A stretch of 64,000 nucleotides of DNA from Xanthomonas sp. CFBP 8443 (GTDB lineage Bacteria; Pseudomonadota; Gammaproteobacteria; Xanthomonadales; Xanthomonadaceae), in NCBI RefSeq assembly GCF_025666195.1, contig NZ_CP102592.1, positions 310,001 to 374,000 on the forward strand, read 5' to 3'. The position numbers were made by a program, and so were the translations under genes. Shown here piece by piece: positions 43,481 through 52,292 of this stretch (position 1 is the stretch's first letter; each line of letters begins with the position of its first letter). The notes under the pieces are model-generated. The model searched no databases, had not been told where the DNA came from, and saw nothing but the letters and a program-made list of their open reading frames with translations.

Positions 43481-44295
43481 GTCGTTTCTTCCTTGCCGAA
43501 AGGGGAGGGCACCTTGGAAAACTCGCCGGCCGTGTCGTCGATCAGCACCGGGTTGGCGCGGACGCGGCGGTATTCGCGCAGCACGTGGCCGTACTTGCAC
43601 ACCTGCACGACCACGTGCGAGGTGATCTTCCACAGGTCGCGGACCAGGCGGAAATGGCTCTTGCGGAACTGGCAGGTCGGGTTGGCATAGCGCGTCTCGA
43701 TCGGCACCGCGACCACCCGCGCGCCGGCTTGGCGCGCGGCGGAGATCAGCAGCTGCGCCTCGAACACGAAGCCCTCGCCGGGGACGTCGGGCAGGGTGAA
43801 CACGGCCTGCGGGTACAGGCGCTGCCCGCTCTGGCTGTCGACCAGCTGGAAGCCGCAGGCCCAGGCGATGCCCCAGTCGCCGAAGTCGTTGCCGATGCGG
43901 CGGATGGTCGGCTGGCTGGCGCGCTTGCGCAGCCGCGCGCCGACGATCACGCAGCCGGGATGGCGATTGGCCGCAGCCAGCAGGCGCGGGAAATCGGCGG
44001 CGCTGTGCTGGCCGTCGCCGTCCATCGTCATCACCGCGCGCACGCCCTGGCGTTGCGCTTCGGCGAAGCCGCTGCGCAGCGCGGCGCCCTTGCCGCGCCG
44101 CTGCGGATGGCGGATCAGCGTCACCGGCAGATCGGCGATGCAGTCGCTGGTACCGTCGTCGGAGCCGTCGTCGACCACGATCACCCGCGGGCAGTGCGCC
44201 AGCGCATCGCCGACCACTTCGCGGATGCGCAGCGATTCGTTCAGCGCCGGGATCAGGATCGCGGCCTCGTCGGCGCGCAGCGGGATGCGGCTCAT
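43477..44295 (-). CDS. GT2 family glycosyltransferase of the pigment cluster
   Basis: This 272-residue GT-A enzyme has ILIPALNESLRIREVV, the nucleotide-sugar motif VIVVDDGSDDGT, DXD-type TMDGDGQHSA and the acceptor-loop region GEGFVFEAQLLISAA. There are no TM helices apart from a weakly hydrophobic C-terminal part (LWKITSHVVVQV). Such enzymes add the sugar or polar head group in aryl-polyene lipids. It is coupled by ATGA to both neighbours. Confidence 0.88.
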   Translation of the reverse strand: MSRIPLRADEAAILIPALNESLRIREVVGDALAHCPRVIVVDDGSDDGTSDCIADLPVTLIRHPQRRGKGAALRSGFAEAQRQGVRAVMTMDGDGQHSAADFPRLLAAANRHPGCVIVGARLRKRASQPTIRRIGNDFGDWGIAWACGFQLVDSQSGQRLYPQAVFTLPDVPGEGFVFEAQLLISAARQAGARVVAVPIETRYANPTCQFRKSHFRLVRDLWKITSHVVVQVCKYGHVLREYRRVRANPVLIDDTAGEFSKVPSPFGKEETT

Positions 44296-45080
44296 GCCGT
44301 CAGCTCCACGACCAGGCAGCGGCCGCCGCCGGCGTCGAGCACGCAACCGCCGGCGCCGGCGGCCAGTACGTCGAACAGCGGCAGCATCGGCGCCATTGCG
44401 TTGCCGGCGGCATGCCGCGCTAACGCGCCGTTGCCGACGTCGGCTGGGCCGTCGCCCAGGTGCACGCGCAGGCGCGGCTTGCCCGGCAGCGCCGCGGCGC
44501 CGAGCACCAGCGCGCCACCGAGCAGGCCTTCGCTGTGCGAGACGCGGCCGAGCGGGCCGACCGCGCGGCTGTCGTAGCCGGCCAGCAGCACCGCCGCCTC
44601 GCCGGCGGCCAGTTGCGACAGCGCTTCCAGCAGGCCTTGCGCGAAGCTGGCCTGGTGCGCGCTGATCGCGGTCGCCGCGGCGGTGGCGCCGGCGCCGATG
44701 GTCCAGTAGCCGGCGGCGGCGTTGTGCACCGAGTTGTGGAACTTGGTCGGCGAGATCGCCAGCGGATCGTCGGCCAGCGTGGCGCACATGTAGTCGGTGA
44801 TCGCCAGGTCGCCATGGGTGGAGGTGAACACCGACGGCAGCGTGGAAGGATCGCGGCCGGCGTCCTGGCACGCGGCCAGCGCCACTTCCAGCGACACCGC
44901 CACGGTATCCGGCGCGCGCCGCCGCTCGTTGGCCGCCAGCAGCTGCGACGCCGGCCGCGCCGGCGTTTCGAGCGTGCCGCCGCTGCCGGCGGCGAAGGCG
45001 CGCGCCGCCTCCCAGGTCGGCAGGCCTGTGGTCCAGAAGCCGATGCCTTCGATGGTCGCGGTCAACATCGGCGTGCTCAT
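44292..45080 (-). CDS. Ketosynthase-like chain-length factor (ApeC-type)
   Basis: This 262-residue thiolase-fold protein (ketoacyl-synthase-like, N-terminal type) has VFTSTHGDLAITDYMCATLA, KFHNSVHNAAAGYWTIGAGA and VLLAGYDSRAVGPLG. No catalytic Cys stands in the nucleophile position; ATAISAHQASFAQ occupies it. In characterised aryl-polyene systems a Cys-less partner (ApeC) forms a heterodimer with the active ketosynthase (ApeO). The adjacent, coupled KS gene fits that. ATG 45080 is chosen; Met 5 is an alternative. Confidence 0.82.
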   Translation of the reverse strand: MSTPMLTATIEGIGFWTTGLPTWEAARAFAAGSGGTLETPARPASQLLAANERRRAPDTVAVSLEVALAACQDAGRDPSTLPSVFTSTHGDLAITDYMCATLADDPLAISPTKFHNSVHNAAAGYWTIGAGATAAATAISAHQASFAQGLLEALSQLAAGEAAVLLAGYDSRAVGPLGRVSHSEGLLGGALVLGAAALPGKPRLRVHLGDGPADVGNGALARHAAGNAMAPMLPLFDVLAAGAGGCVLDAGGGRCLVVELTA

Positions 45081-46276
45081 GCGCGGCCGAACAGCAGCGA
45101 GCAGTTGTTGCCGCCGAAGCCGAAGGAATTGTTCATCGCGTAACGGACCTGTGCGTGGGCATTGGCGAAGCGGATCTGCGGACCGCACTCGGGATCGGGC
45201 TGGTCGCTGTTGAGGGTGCCGGGGAGCAGGCCCTCGCGCAGCGCGAGCAGCGCGAACACCGACTCGACGATGCCGGCCGCGCCCAGCGTATGCCCGGTCC
45301 AGGCCTTGGTCGAACTGGCATGCAGGGTGGCCGGGAACAGCGCCGCCACCGCGGCGGCCTCGATGCTGTCGTTGGCCGGCGTGGCGGTGCCGTGCAGGTT
45401 CAGGTAGCCGACCTCGGCGGCGTCCACGCCGGCCCGCCGCAGCGCGGCGCCCATCGCCAGGCGCGCGCCGAGCCCCTGCGGGTGCGGTGCGGACATGTGG
45501 TGCGCATCGCTGGATTCGCCGTAGCCGCGCAGCACCGCCAGCGCCGGCGGCGCATCGGCCGCGTCGGCGCGTTCCAGCAGCGCATAGCCGCCGGCTTCGC
45601 CCAGCGACAGCCCGACCCGGCGCACGTCGAACGGCCGGCACGGCTCCGGCGACACCAACTGCAATGCGTTGAAGCCGAACAGCACGCTGCCGCACAAGGT
45701 GTCCACGCCGCCGACCAGGGCCGCATCCACCACCCCGGCGGCGATCAGCCGCGCCGCCTGCGCGAACACCTTGGCGCTGGACGAACAGGCGGTGGCGACG
45801 GTGATGCACGGGCCGCGCAGGCCGGTGGCCTCGCGCACGAAATCGCCGAGCGAATGCGGCGTGTGCACGATCGGCCGTTGCAGGTCCGCGGGAAAACACG
45901 CGCCCTCGGCGTCCTGGTCGAGCCTTGTATAGGCCTCTTCGCTGGCGCCGATGCTGGAGGTGGAGGTGCCCATCACCACCGCCACGCGCTCGGCGCCGTG
46001 GCGCTGCGCGGCGGCGGCGACCGCCTCGCGCAGGCCGTCCTGCTGCAGCGCCAGCCACGCCAAGCGGTTGTTGCGGCATTCCCATGCGGCCAGCGCCGGC
46101 GGCAGCGGCAAGGTCTCCAGCGCGTCCACCCGGCCGATCCAACAGGGCAGCGGCTGCGCGCCGAAATCGTTGCGGCGCAGACCGCTGCGGCTGTTGCGCA
46201 ACGCCGAGGCCTGGGCCTGCAGTCCGCTGCCGAGCGCGGTGGTCGCGGTGTACGCACGAATTGCGACGGGTGCCAT
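45077..46276 (-). CDS. Beta-ketoacyl-ACP synthase (ApeO-type) of xanthomonadin synthesis
   Basis: This 399-residue KAS I/II-type enzyme has the active-site Cys ~164 in VATACSSSAK, His ~295 in LHGTATPAND, His ~329 in TGHTLGAAG and the C-terminal NSFGFGGNN. It condenses malonyl units on the starter held by XanC. It is the first gene of the minus-strand operon (KS-CLF-GT2-flavoprotein), each pair joined by ATGA. ATG 46276 gives the family N-terminus VAIRAYTATTALGSG. The promoter should lie in the 218-bp divergent gap to the ycgL-like gene. Confidence 0.93.
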   Translation of the reverse strand: MAPVAIRAYTATTALGSGLQAQASALRNSRSGLRRNDFGAQPLPCWIGRVDALETLPLPPALAAWECRNNRLAWLALQQDGLREAVAAAAQRHGAERVAVVMGTSTSSIGASEEAYTRLDQDAEGACFPADLQRPIVHTPHSLGDFVREATGLRGPCITVATACSSSAKVFAQAARLIAAGVVDAALVGGVDTLCGSVLFGFNALQLVSPEPCRPFDVRRVGLSLGEAGGYALLERADAADAPPALAVLRGYGESSDAHHMSAPHPQGLGARLAMGAALRRAGVDAAEVGYLNLHGTATPANDSIEAAAVAALFPATLHASSTKAWTGHTLGAAGIVESVFALLALREGLLPGTLNSDQPDPECGPQIRFANAHAQVRYAMNNSFGFGGNNCSLLFGRA

Positions 46277-46400
46277 GCGGGGCGACGGGGGCGCTTCGGT
46301 CACGCGATATTCCGTAGAGGAGGGATCGCAGGAGTATATCGGCGCGGTCCGCAAAGCCGTGAAGCGCACGCCGCGCTGAACGTGAACAGGCATGGCGCAT

Positions 46401-46414
46401 GCATTTATAAATGC
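46401..46414. promoter_or_regulatory. Perfect 14-bp palindrome in the divergent KS/ycgL promoter region
   Basis: GCATTTATAAATGC, an AT-rich perfect palindrome in GC-rich DNA. It lies 125 bp before the KS start and 81 bp before the YcgL start. It could be an operator or contain a -10 (TATAAA/TATAAT-like) readable in both directions. Confidence 0.4.
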
Positions 46415-46494
46415 AACGCGCGGCGCGCGCTTTCGCCGCTGGCGCATTTCCTCCACAATCGCTTGCCTTTCCACGCCAGGCGCACGCCACGGGC

Positions 46495-46752
46495 ATGCAA
46501 GCCTACGTCTACAAAAGCCAACGCAAGCCGGACACCTACCTCTACCTCGCCAAGCGCGACGACTTCGGCTGCCTGCCGCAGGCGCTGCTGGCGTCGCTGC
46601 AGCCGCTGGCGTTCGTGCTCGAAGTGGCGCTGACCGCCGAGCGCACCCTGGCCCGCACCGATCCCGCGGCGGTACGCGCGAATCTGGCCGGCTGCGGCTT
46701 CCATCTGCAATTGCCGCCGCTTCCCGACGGCCGGACCGATCCGACACGATGA
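46495..46752 (+). CDS. YcgL-domain protein
   Basis: This 85-residue cytoplasmic protein starts [20 protein letters not shown]. The middle [20 protein letters not shown] and the C-terminal [16 protein letters not shown] are the YcgL fold signature. ATG 46495 is set by this N-terminus; the open frame extends upstream into promoter DNA. The TGA overlaps the ATG of the ankyrin gene (ATGA). YcgL function is not established. Confidence 0.88.
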   Translation: MQAYVYKSQRKPDTYLYLAKRDDFGCLPQALLASLQPLAFVLEVALTAERTLARTDPAAVRANLAGCGFHLQLPPLPDGRTDPTR

Positions 46753-49700
46753 CCGACTCCCCCTTCCGCGCGCGCGCTCCCTGGATCGCCGCAGCGCTGG
46801 GCGCGCTGCTGGCGCTGGTCGCCGGGATCGGACCGTTGGCCGCGGCGCTGGGCGCCTGGCTGGCGCAGCCGGCGTTCGCGCTGGCGCTGTCCTGGCAGCG
46901 CGGCAGCCGGCCGCGGCCGGCCAGCGTGCAGGCGCTGGGGCGGGACCTGCTGCCGTTGCTGGCGCTGTGGGCCGGCGGGCTGGGCCTGGTCGCGCTGCTG
47001 GTGGCGTGGCCGCTGGCGGCGCTGCGCGACAGCGGCAGCCTGGCCGCCGCATTGGCGCTGAGCGTGGCCGCCAGCGCGGCGCTGCTCGGGCTGTGGCGCA
47101 CCTGGCCGCTGTGGCATGGCAGCGAATGCGAGGGCGGCCCGCTGGGCGCGCGCTGGCATGCGCTGGCGCAGCAGGACGTGCAGGCCTGGCGCGGTCTGGC
47201 GGTGGCGGCGCTGGTGCTGGTGCTGGCCGGCGTCGGCGTGTTGCTGGCCTGGCCGGGCCTGCTGGCCGCTGCCGCGCGCTGGCCGCTGGCGCTGGCCTAT
47301 GCGCTGCTGTCGCCGCTGCTGCATGGCGTGCTGCAGCGCGTGGCCGCGCCGCAGGCGCTGGCGCTGCCGGCGTCCTCGGCGGACCTGTTCGCCGAACTGA
47401 GCGCGGCCTCCGCGCCGCGCGAGGACGAGGCGGCGCCCGCGCCGGACGAACTGCATGCGGCGCTGTACGACGCCGCGCGCGGCGGCCGCGTCGATCGCGG
47501 GCTGCAGTTGCTGCAGGCCGGTGCCGATCCGCACGCGCTGCCGGCGCCGGACTGGCGCGACCAGCGCAGCCTGCCGGTGCTGGCCGCGGTGCTGCCGGAC
47601 CTGCGCCTGCTGCGCGAGCTGATCGTGCGCGGCGTCGACGTCAACCAGCCGCACCTGGGCATGACCCCGTTGCTGGCCGCGACCCGCGACAGCTGGCACG
47701 GCCGCCCCGAGGCGGTGATGACCCTGCTCGCCAACGGCGCCGATCCGCGCGCCAGCGACGGCGACGGCAACACCCCGCTGCACCACGCCGCGCGCAGTTC
47801 CGATCCGGGCGTGGCCGCGTTGCTGCGCGACGCGGCCGCCGAACTGGACGCGCTCAACCGCGATGGCCTGACCCCGCTGGCGGTGGCCTGCCACGTCGGC
47901 AACTGGCGCATGGCCAAGTTCCTGCTCGAGCGCGGCGCCAAGCCGGAACCGGCCGAGGGCAGCCCGGTGCTGCTGGCCGCGGCCGGCACCGAGGAAGACG
48001 ACCCGGCCGGCGTACAGCTGCTGCTCAAGCACAAGGCGCGGGTCGACGCGCGCGACCGCCAGCGCCGCAGCGCGTTGCACGAGGCGGCGCAGGCCGGGCA
48101 CGTGGAGATCGTCGACGCGTTGCTCGGCGCCGGCGCCAACCTGGAAGCGCGCGATGCGCTGGGCCGCACGCCGTGGCTGGAAGCCGCGCGCCATGGCCGC
48201 GTCGCGGTGCTCGAACACCTGCTGCCGCACAAGCCCGACCTGACCGCGGTTGATGGCGACGGCCGCAACGCGGTGCTGCTGGCCTGCACCGCCGACCAAG
48301 TCTCGCCGGGCCTGATCCGGCGCCTGCTGGAGCTGGGCATCGCCGCTGCGCAGCCGGACCAGGGCGGACGCCGCGCGGTCGACCTGGCCGCCGAGGCCGG
48401 GCGCTGGGCGATCGTGTCCGCGCTGGATCCGGACTACCCGCTGCCGGCCGCGGTCAGCGACGGCCAGGGCGAGGTCGGCAGCGCCAGCCTGCCCGACCGG
48501 CCGCCGCTGGAACTGCTGCGCGAAGGCCTGCAACTGGGCCAGCGCGACGGCCTGGCGGCGCTGGCGCGGCTGTGCGCGGCCGAGGAACTGGGCGTACTGC
48601 TGCACGATCCGCATCTGGCGCTGAATCCGCAGGCGGTGGACTGGCTGCTGGCGCACGGCGCCGCGCCGGAGGTGCTGGACGCCTGTGGCGACACGCCGAT
48701 GTTCGCGCTGCTCGCGCGCGGCGTGGAAGCGGTGCCCAGCCTGCAGGCGATGCTGCGCCAGGGCGTGTCGCCGGCCGGCGGCGGCGGCCTGACCCGGCTG
48801 CTCGCCGCATGCGCCCAGCACGACCACGCCTCGCGCGCGCTGGAGCAGTTCGCGCTGGACCTGCTCGACCGCGGCGCCGACCCGTTCGCGCCGTCGCCGG
48901 CCGGCGATCCGCCGCTGTCGCTGGCGGTGCGCCTGGGCTGGCTGCGCCTGCAACTGCACCTGCTCGAACGCGGCGCCGACCGCGAGGCGCGCGACAGCCA
49001 CGGCATGACCGCGCTGCACCTGGCCGCCGCGCTGGGCCGCGAGGCGTCGCTGAAGCTGCTGATCCAGCAGGGCGCCTCGCCGGAAGCGCGTGCCGCCGAC
49101 GGGCAGACGCCGCTGGGCGTGGCCCTGGCCAGCGGCCGCCGCGACCTGGCCGACTGGCTGGACTGGCGGATCTGGCCGTTGCCGCGGCGCCCGCTGCGCG
49201 AGGCCGACCTGCCGGCCGCAGCGATGGTCGGCGACGCCGACGCGATCCGCCGCCTGATCGACCTGGGCCTGCCCGTCGATGCGGTCGACGCGCAGGGCTG
49301 CACCGCGCTGCTGCGCGCCGCCGGCGGCGGCCATGCCGCGGCGGTGGGCCTGCTGCTGGCGCGCGGCGCCAACCTGCAGCATGCCGCGGCCAGCGGCGCC
49401 ACGCCGTTGTCGGCGGCGGTGAGCATGCGCCAGACCGACATCGTCGCCGCGCTGCTGGCGGCCGGCGCACAGATCGAGCACCGCCTGCCCGGCGGCGTCA
49501 CCGTGCTGATGCTGGCCTGCGCGCTGGGCCTGCCGGACATCGCCGCACGCCTGCTGGCCGCCGGCGCCGACGTGCATGCCGGCGACGCGCAGCAATTGGC
49601 GCCGCTGCATTGCGCCGCGCTGTACGGCTTCACCGCGCGCGACAAGTCGCGCCTGCTGGCGCTGCTGGACACCTTGCTGCTGGCCGGGGCCGAACCCGAC

Positions 49701-50063
49701 CGCAGCGCCGCCGGCGGGGTGACCCCGCTGCTGCTGCTGCTCGGCGCGCGCGCCGAACCGGGCACCGCCTGCGAAGAGCCGGTGGTGCTGGCAGGCGTGG
49801 AGCGCCTGCTCGACGAAGAGGTGAGCCTGGACGTGCAGGACCCGCGCGGCTTCGGCCCGCTGCACCTGGCCGCGCTGCACGGCCTGCCGCTGCTGGTGCA
49901 GCGCCTGCTGCGCGCCGGCGCCGATCCGGATCTGCGCGATACCTTGAACCGCCCGCCGCGCGAGATCGCGGTGATGCGCGGCTTCGTCGACGTCGCCGGC
50001 CAGTTCCAGCCGGCGCTGCCGGGCGTGTCCTCGATGGCCCGCTTCCTGCGCGAAAGCCGCTAG
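46749..50063 (+). CDS. Polytopic membrane ankyrin-repeat protein
   Basis: This 1104-residue protein has an N-terminal membrane domain of five or six helices (~10-48, ~68-92, ~98-118, ~145-168 and ~172-195). An acidic linker with [19 protein letters not shown] is followed by a long ankyrin array (~235-1090). Clear units include [32 protein letters not shown] and [20 protein letters not shown], as well as [20 protein letters not shown]. The array interior is degenerate near 560-640. It should display a cytoplasmic or periplasmic protein-binding solenoid from the inner membrane. Coupled to the YcgL gene; partner unknown. Confidence 0.9.
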   Translation: MTDSPFRARAPWIAAALGALLALVAGIGPLAAALGAWLAQPAFALALSWQRGSRPRPASVQALGRDLLPLLALWAGGLGLVALLVAWPLAALRDSGSLAAALALSVAASAALLGLWRTWPLWHGSECEGGPLGARWHALAQQDVQAWRGLAVAALVLVLAGVGVLLAWPGLLAAAARWPLALAYALLSPLLHGVLQRVAAPQALALPASSADLFAELSAASAPREDEAAPAPDELHAALYDAARGGRVDRGLQLLQAGADPHALPAPDWRDQRSLPVLAAVLPDLRLLRELIVRGVDVNQPHLGMTPLLAATRDSWHGRPEAVMTLLANGADPRASDGDGNTPLHHAARSSDPGVAALLRDAAAELDALNRDGLTPLAVACHVGNWRMAKFLLERGAKPEPAEGSPVLLAAAGTEEDDPAGVQLLLKHKARVDARDRQRRSALHEAAQAGHVEIVDALLGAGANLEARDALGRTPWLEAARHGRVAVLEHLLPHKPDLTAVDGDGRNAVLLACTADQVSPGLIRRLLELGIAAAQPDQGGRRAVDLAAEAGRWAIVSALDPDYPLPAAVSDGQGEVGSASLPDRPPLELLREGLQLGQRDGLAALARLCAAEELGVLLHDPHLALNPQAVDWLLAHGAAPEVLDACGDTPMFALLARGVEAVPSLQAMLRQGVSPAGGGGLTRLLAACAQHDHASRALEQFALDLLDRGADPFAPSPAGDPPLSLAVRLGWLRLQLHLLERGADREARDSHGMTALHLAAALGREASLKLLIQQGASPEARAADGQTPLGVALASGRRDLADWLDWRIWPLPRRPLREADLPAAAMVGDADAIRRLIDLGLPVDAVDAQGCTALLRAAGGGHAAAVGLLLARGANLQHAAASGATPLSAAVSMRQTDIVAALLAAGAQIEHRLPGGVTVLMLACALGLPDIAARLLAAGADVHAGDAQQLAPLHCAALYGFTARDKSRLLALLDTLLLAGAEPDRSAAGGVTPLLLLLGARAEPGTACEEPVVLAGVERLLDEEVSLDVQDPRGFGPLHLAALHGLPLLVQRLLRAGADPDLRDTLNRPPREIAVMRGFVDVAGQFQPALPGVSSMARFLRESR

Positions 50064-50281
50064 CGGTTGTCCATGCGGTGCGTACGCATGCGCGCTGGCG
50101 ACGGGCGCTGGACGCCGCGCGCCGGCCGCTGTCCGGTTTGTTCTGCGCGCCACCCGACAAGCGCAACCCCGGCAACCCGTGCTTCGCGATGCGACCGCCA
50201 CTGCAATGATCGCGCGGCGTCGCTTCCGCGCTGCGCCTAAAAGTGCCCGCGCATGGCGGGCCGATCGATCTTCCAGAACGT

Positions 50282-50305
50282 GCGCGGGAGGCTTCCCTCC
50301 CGCGC
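50282..50305. terminator. Strong hairpin downstream of subtilase and ankyrin genes
   Basis: GCGCGGGAGG-CTTC-CCTCCCGCGC, a perfect 10-bp stem between the convergent ankyrin and subtilase genes. No T-run follows in either direction. It is probably a shared 3' barrier. The rest of 50064-50343 shows nothing coding. Confidence 0.5.
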
Positions 50306-50343
50306 CCGCCGGCGCGGCGGCGAACGGCGCCGCCGCTTGCCGC

Positions 50344-52227
50344 TTACTGCCGCGCCACCAGGGTCAGGCCGCTGTAGCTGCCGGACAGGCGCAGGTAGTA
50401 CGTGCCTGCGCTGGACGGGGTGACGCGGATCGTCTGGGTGGTGCCGGCACGCACCGAGCGTGCGTCGTAGCTGCCGCTGCTCGGCGTCTTGCCGGCCGCC
50501 GCGTAGAGCGCGACAGTGCCGCTGCCGCCGAAGGTCATGAAGCTCACCGCCTTGCCGGCTTCGGCCTGGAAGCTGTACAGCCCGTCGCCGCCCTGGCTGC
50601 TGAGGTTGCGCAGCTCGACCTTGTTGCTGAGGGTCTTGGTCGGCGGAACGCAGCTGCTGTCCGAGGGATCGCACGGCGGTGTCGTCGCCATCTGCAGCAG
50701 CATGTCCACGTCCAGGATGCCGGCGCCGATCGGCGTGCTGGTCGGGATCGCCACCGGGAACGGACGCGCGCTGGCGCGCAGCAGGTCGCGCATGCCGCTC
50801 CAGGTGAACGGGGTCTTGGCCACGCTCTGCACCATCGCCACCGCCGCGGCCACGTGCGGCGAGGCCATCGAGGTGCCGGCCATGCCGCCGATCTGCCAAT
50901 CGCCGGTCGGGGCCTGCGTACTGGCATTGACCACCTGGAAGATGTAGCCGTTCGGATTGCCGTCGACGCCGCCGCCGCCGCCCGGTGCGGCGATGTCCAC
51001 GCGCGTGCCGTAGCTGGAGTAGCTGGCGCGACCGCCATTGATGCGCGTGGCGCCGACGCTGATCACGCCGTTGCAGGAGGACATGGTGTAGGTGCCGGCG
51101 TCGGCGTTGGAGTTGCCGGCGGCGACCACGATGATGCTGCCGGCGGCGTTGATCTGGTCGATCGCGTCCTGATACAGCTGCGGGCAGCTCTGCGGCCCGC
51201 CGCTGCCCAGGCTCATGTTGATCACTTCGGCCGGGTTCGGGTTGGCCGGCAGGCCGTCCACCGGCAGGCCGGCCGCCCACAGCATGCCGTCGGCGATGTC
51301 GCTGCCGAAGCCGCCGCACGCGCCGAGCACGCGCACCGGCACGATCTTGGCGTCGTGGGCCAGGCCGGCGGTGGCCAGGCTGTTGTTGGTGACCTGGGCG
51401 ATGGTGCCGGAGACGTGGCTGCCGTGCCAGGAGCTGGCTTCGGCCTGGTTGCCGGGGGCGCCGAGCGCGACGCAGTAGTCGGCATCGACCCAGTCGCCCA
51501 GGTCGAAACCGCCGGGCGCGCGGCCGTCGCTGTCGCGGCGCGAGACGCGGCGGTCGGTGATCATGTCGTAGCCGGGCAGCACGTTGGCGGCCAGGTCGGG
51601 GTTGTCCTTGACCACGCCGGTATCGACCACCGCCACCACCACGCCCTGGCCGGTGGAGCGGGTCCAGGCCTGCTCGGCGTTCACCCCGCCGACCGCATCG
51701 TGGAAGTTCCACTGCAGTTGGGCGTAGGCCGGATCGTTCGGTGTGGTGGCGGCCAAGGCGGTGGCGCGCGGCAAGGTCACGCGTGCTTCGTCCAGGCGCC
51801 GGTACAGGCGGTCGACCTGCACCGACTGCACCGACGGATCGGCCTTGAGTTCGGCGACGAACGCGGCGCGCTCGCTGTCGTCGAGGTGGCGCGAGGTCTG
51901 CACCACGTGCCAGCCGGGCACGGCCATGTCGCGCAACACCTTGGCGCCGACCGCGCTGCGCGCCGGTGCGCCGGCCGTGGCCGCGCGGGCGCGCTGCATG
52001 CCGCTGCGCGCGACCGCGGTGGACAGCGTGCTGTCGAGCGAGCGCCGCGCCTGCGTGCCGGTCTCGCGGGTCTTGACGATGAAGCGCTGGCCGCTGTCCA
52101 GCGTCTGCGCCGACTGCGGCACCGCCTCCTGCACGCCGCCACGGCCGATGACGGGAGAGGCCGCCTGTGCGCCGTTGGCGAGCAGGGCGGCGGCGAGAGC
52201 GGCGGCGAGTTTGCTGTAAGAAATCAT
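50344..52227 (-). CDS. Secreted subtilisin-like (S8) serine peptidase with PPC domain
   Basis: This 627-residue exported protease has a signal peptide (~1-22), an inhibitor-type propeptide to ~165 (FVAELKADPSVQSVQVDRLY) and a catalytic domain with Asp ~202 (AVVDTGV), His ~268 (WHGSHVSGT), Asn in VVAAGNSNADAG and Ser ~453 (GTSMASPHVAAA). After a Cys-containing linker (CDPSDSSCVPP) comes a C-terminal PPC domain (~535-627; YSFQAEAGKAVSFMTFGG and SSAGTYYLRLSG). Xanthomonas homologues are type II-secreted extracellular proteases. It follows the YadA-like gene by 65 bp on the same strand, so co-transcription is likely. Confidence 0.93.
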   Translation of the reverse strand: MISYSKLAAALAAALLANGAQAASPVIGRGGVQEAVPQSAQTLDSGQRFIVKTRETGTQARRSLDSTLSTAVARSGMQRARAATAGAPARSAVGAKVLRDMAVPGWHVVQTSRHLDDSERAAFVAELKADPSVQSVQVDRLYRRLDEARVTLPRATALAATTPNDPAYAQLQWNFHDAVGGVNAEQAWTRSTGQGVVVAVVDTGVVKDNPDLAANVLPGYDMITDRRVSRRDSDGRAPGGFDLGDWVDADYCVALGAPGNQAEASSWHGSHVSGTIAQVTNNSLATAGLAHDAKIVPVRVLGACGGFGSDIADGMLWAAGLPVDGLPANPNPAEVINMSLGSGGPQSCPQLYQDAIDQINAAGSIIVVAAGNSNADAGTYTMSSCNGVISVGATRINGGRASYSSYGTRVDIAAPGGGGGVDGNPNGYIFQVVNASTQAPTGDWQIGGMAGTSMASPHVAAAVAMVQSVAKTPFTWSGMRDLLRASARPFPVAIPTSTPIGAGILDVDMLLQMATTPPCDPSDSSCVPPTKTLSNKVELRNLSSQGGDGLYSFQAEAGKAVSFMTFGGSGTVALYAAAGKTPSSGSYDARSVRAGTTQTIRVTPSSAGTYYLRLSGSYSGLTLVARQ

Positions 52228-52292
52228 CTGCAGATCCTAGAAACCAAGAAGAGAGAAAAGGAAACGTGCGGCGCGTGCGGTGCCGCGCGGCG

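Noticed and set aside
46542..50201. 1219-codon minus frame over the ankyrin gene
   Set aside because: Shadow of the ankyrin gene; Gln/Arg/Ala-rich without domains.
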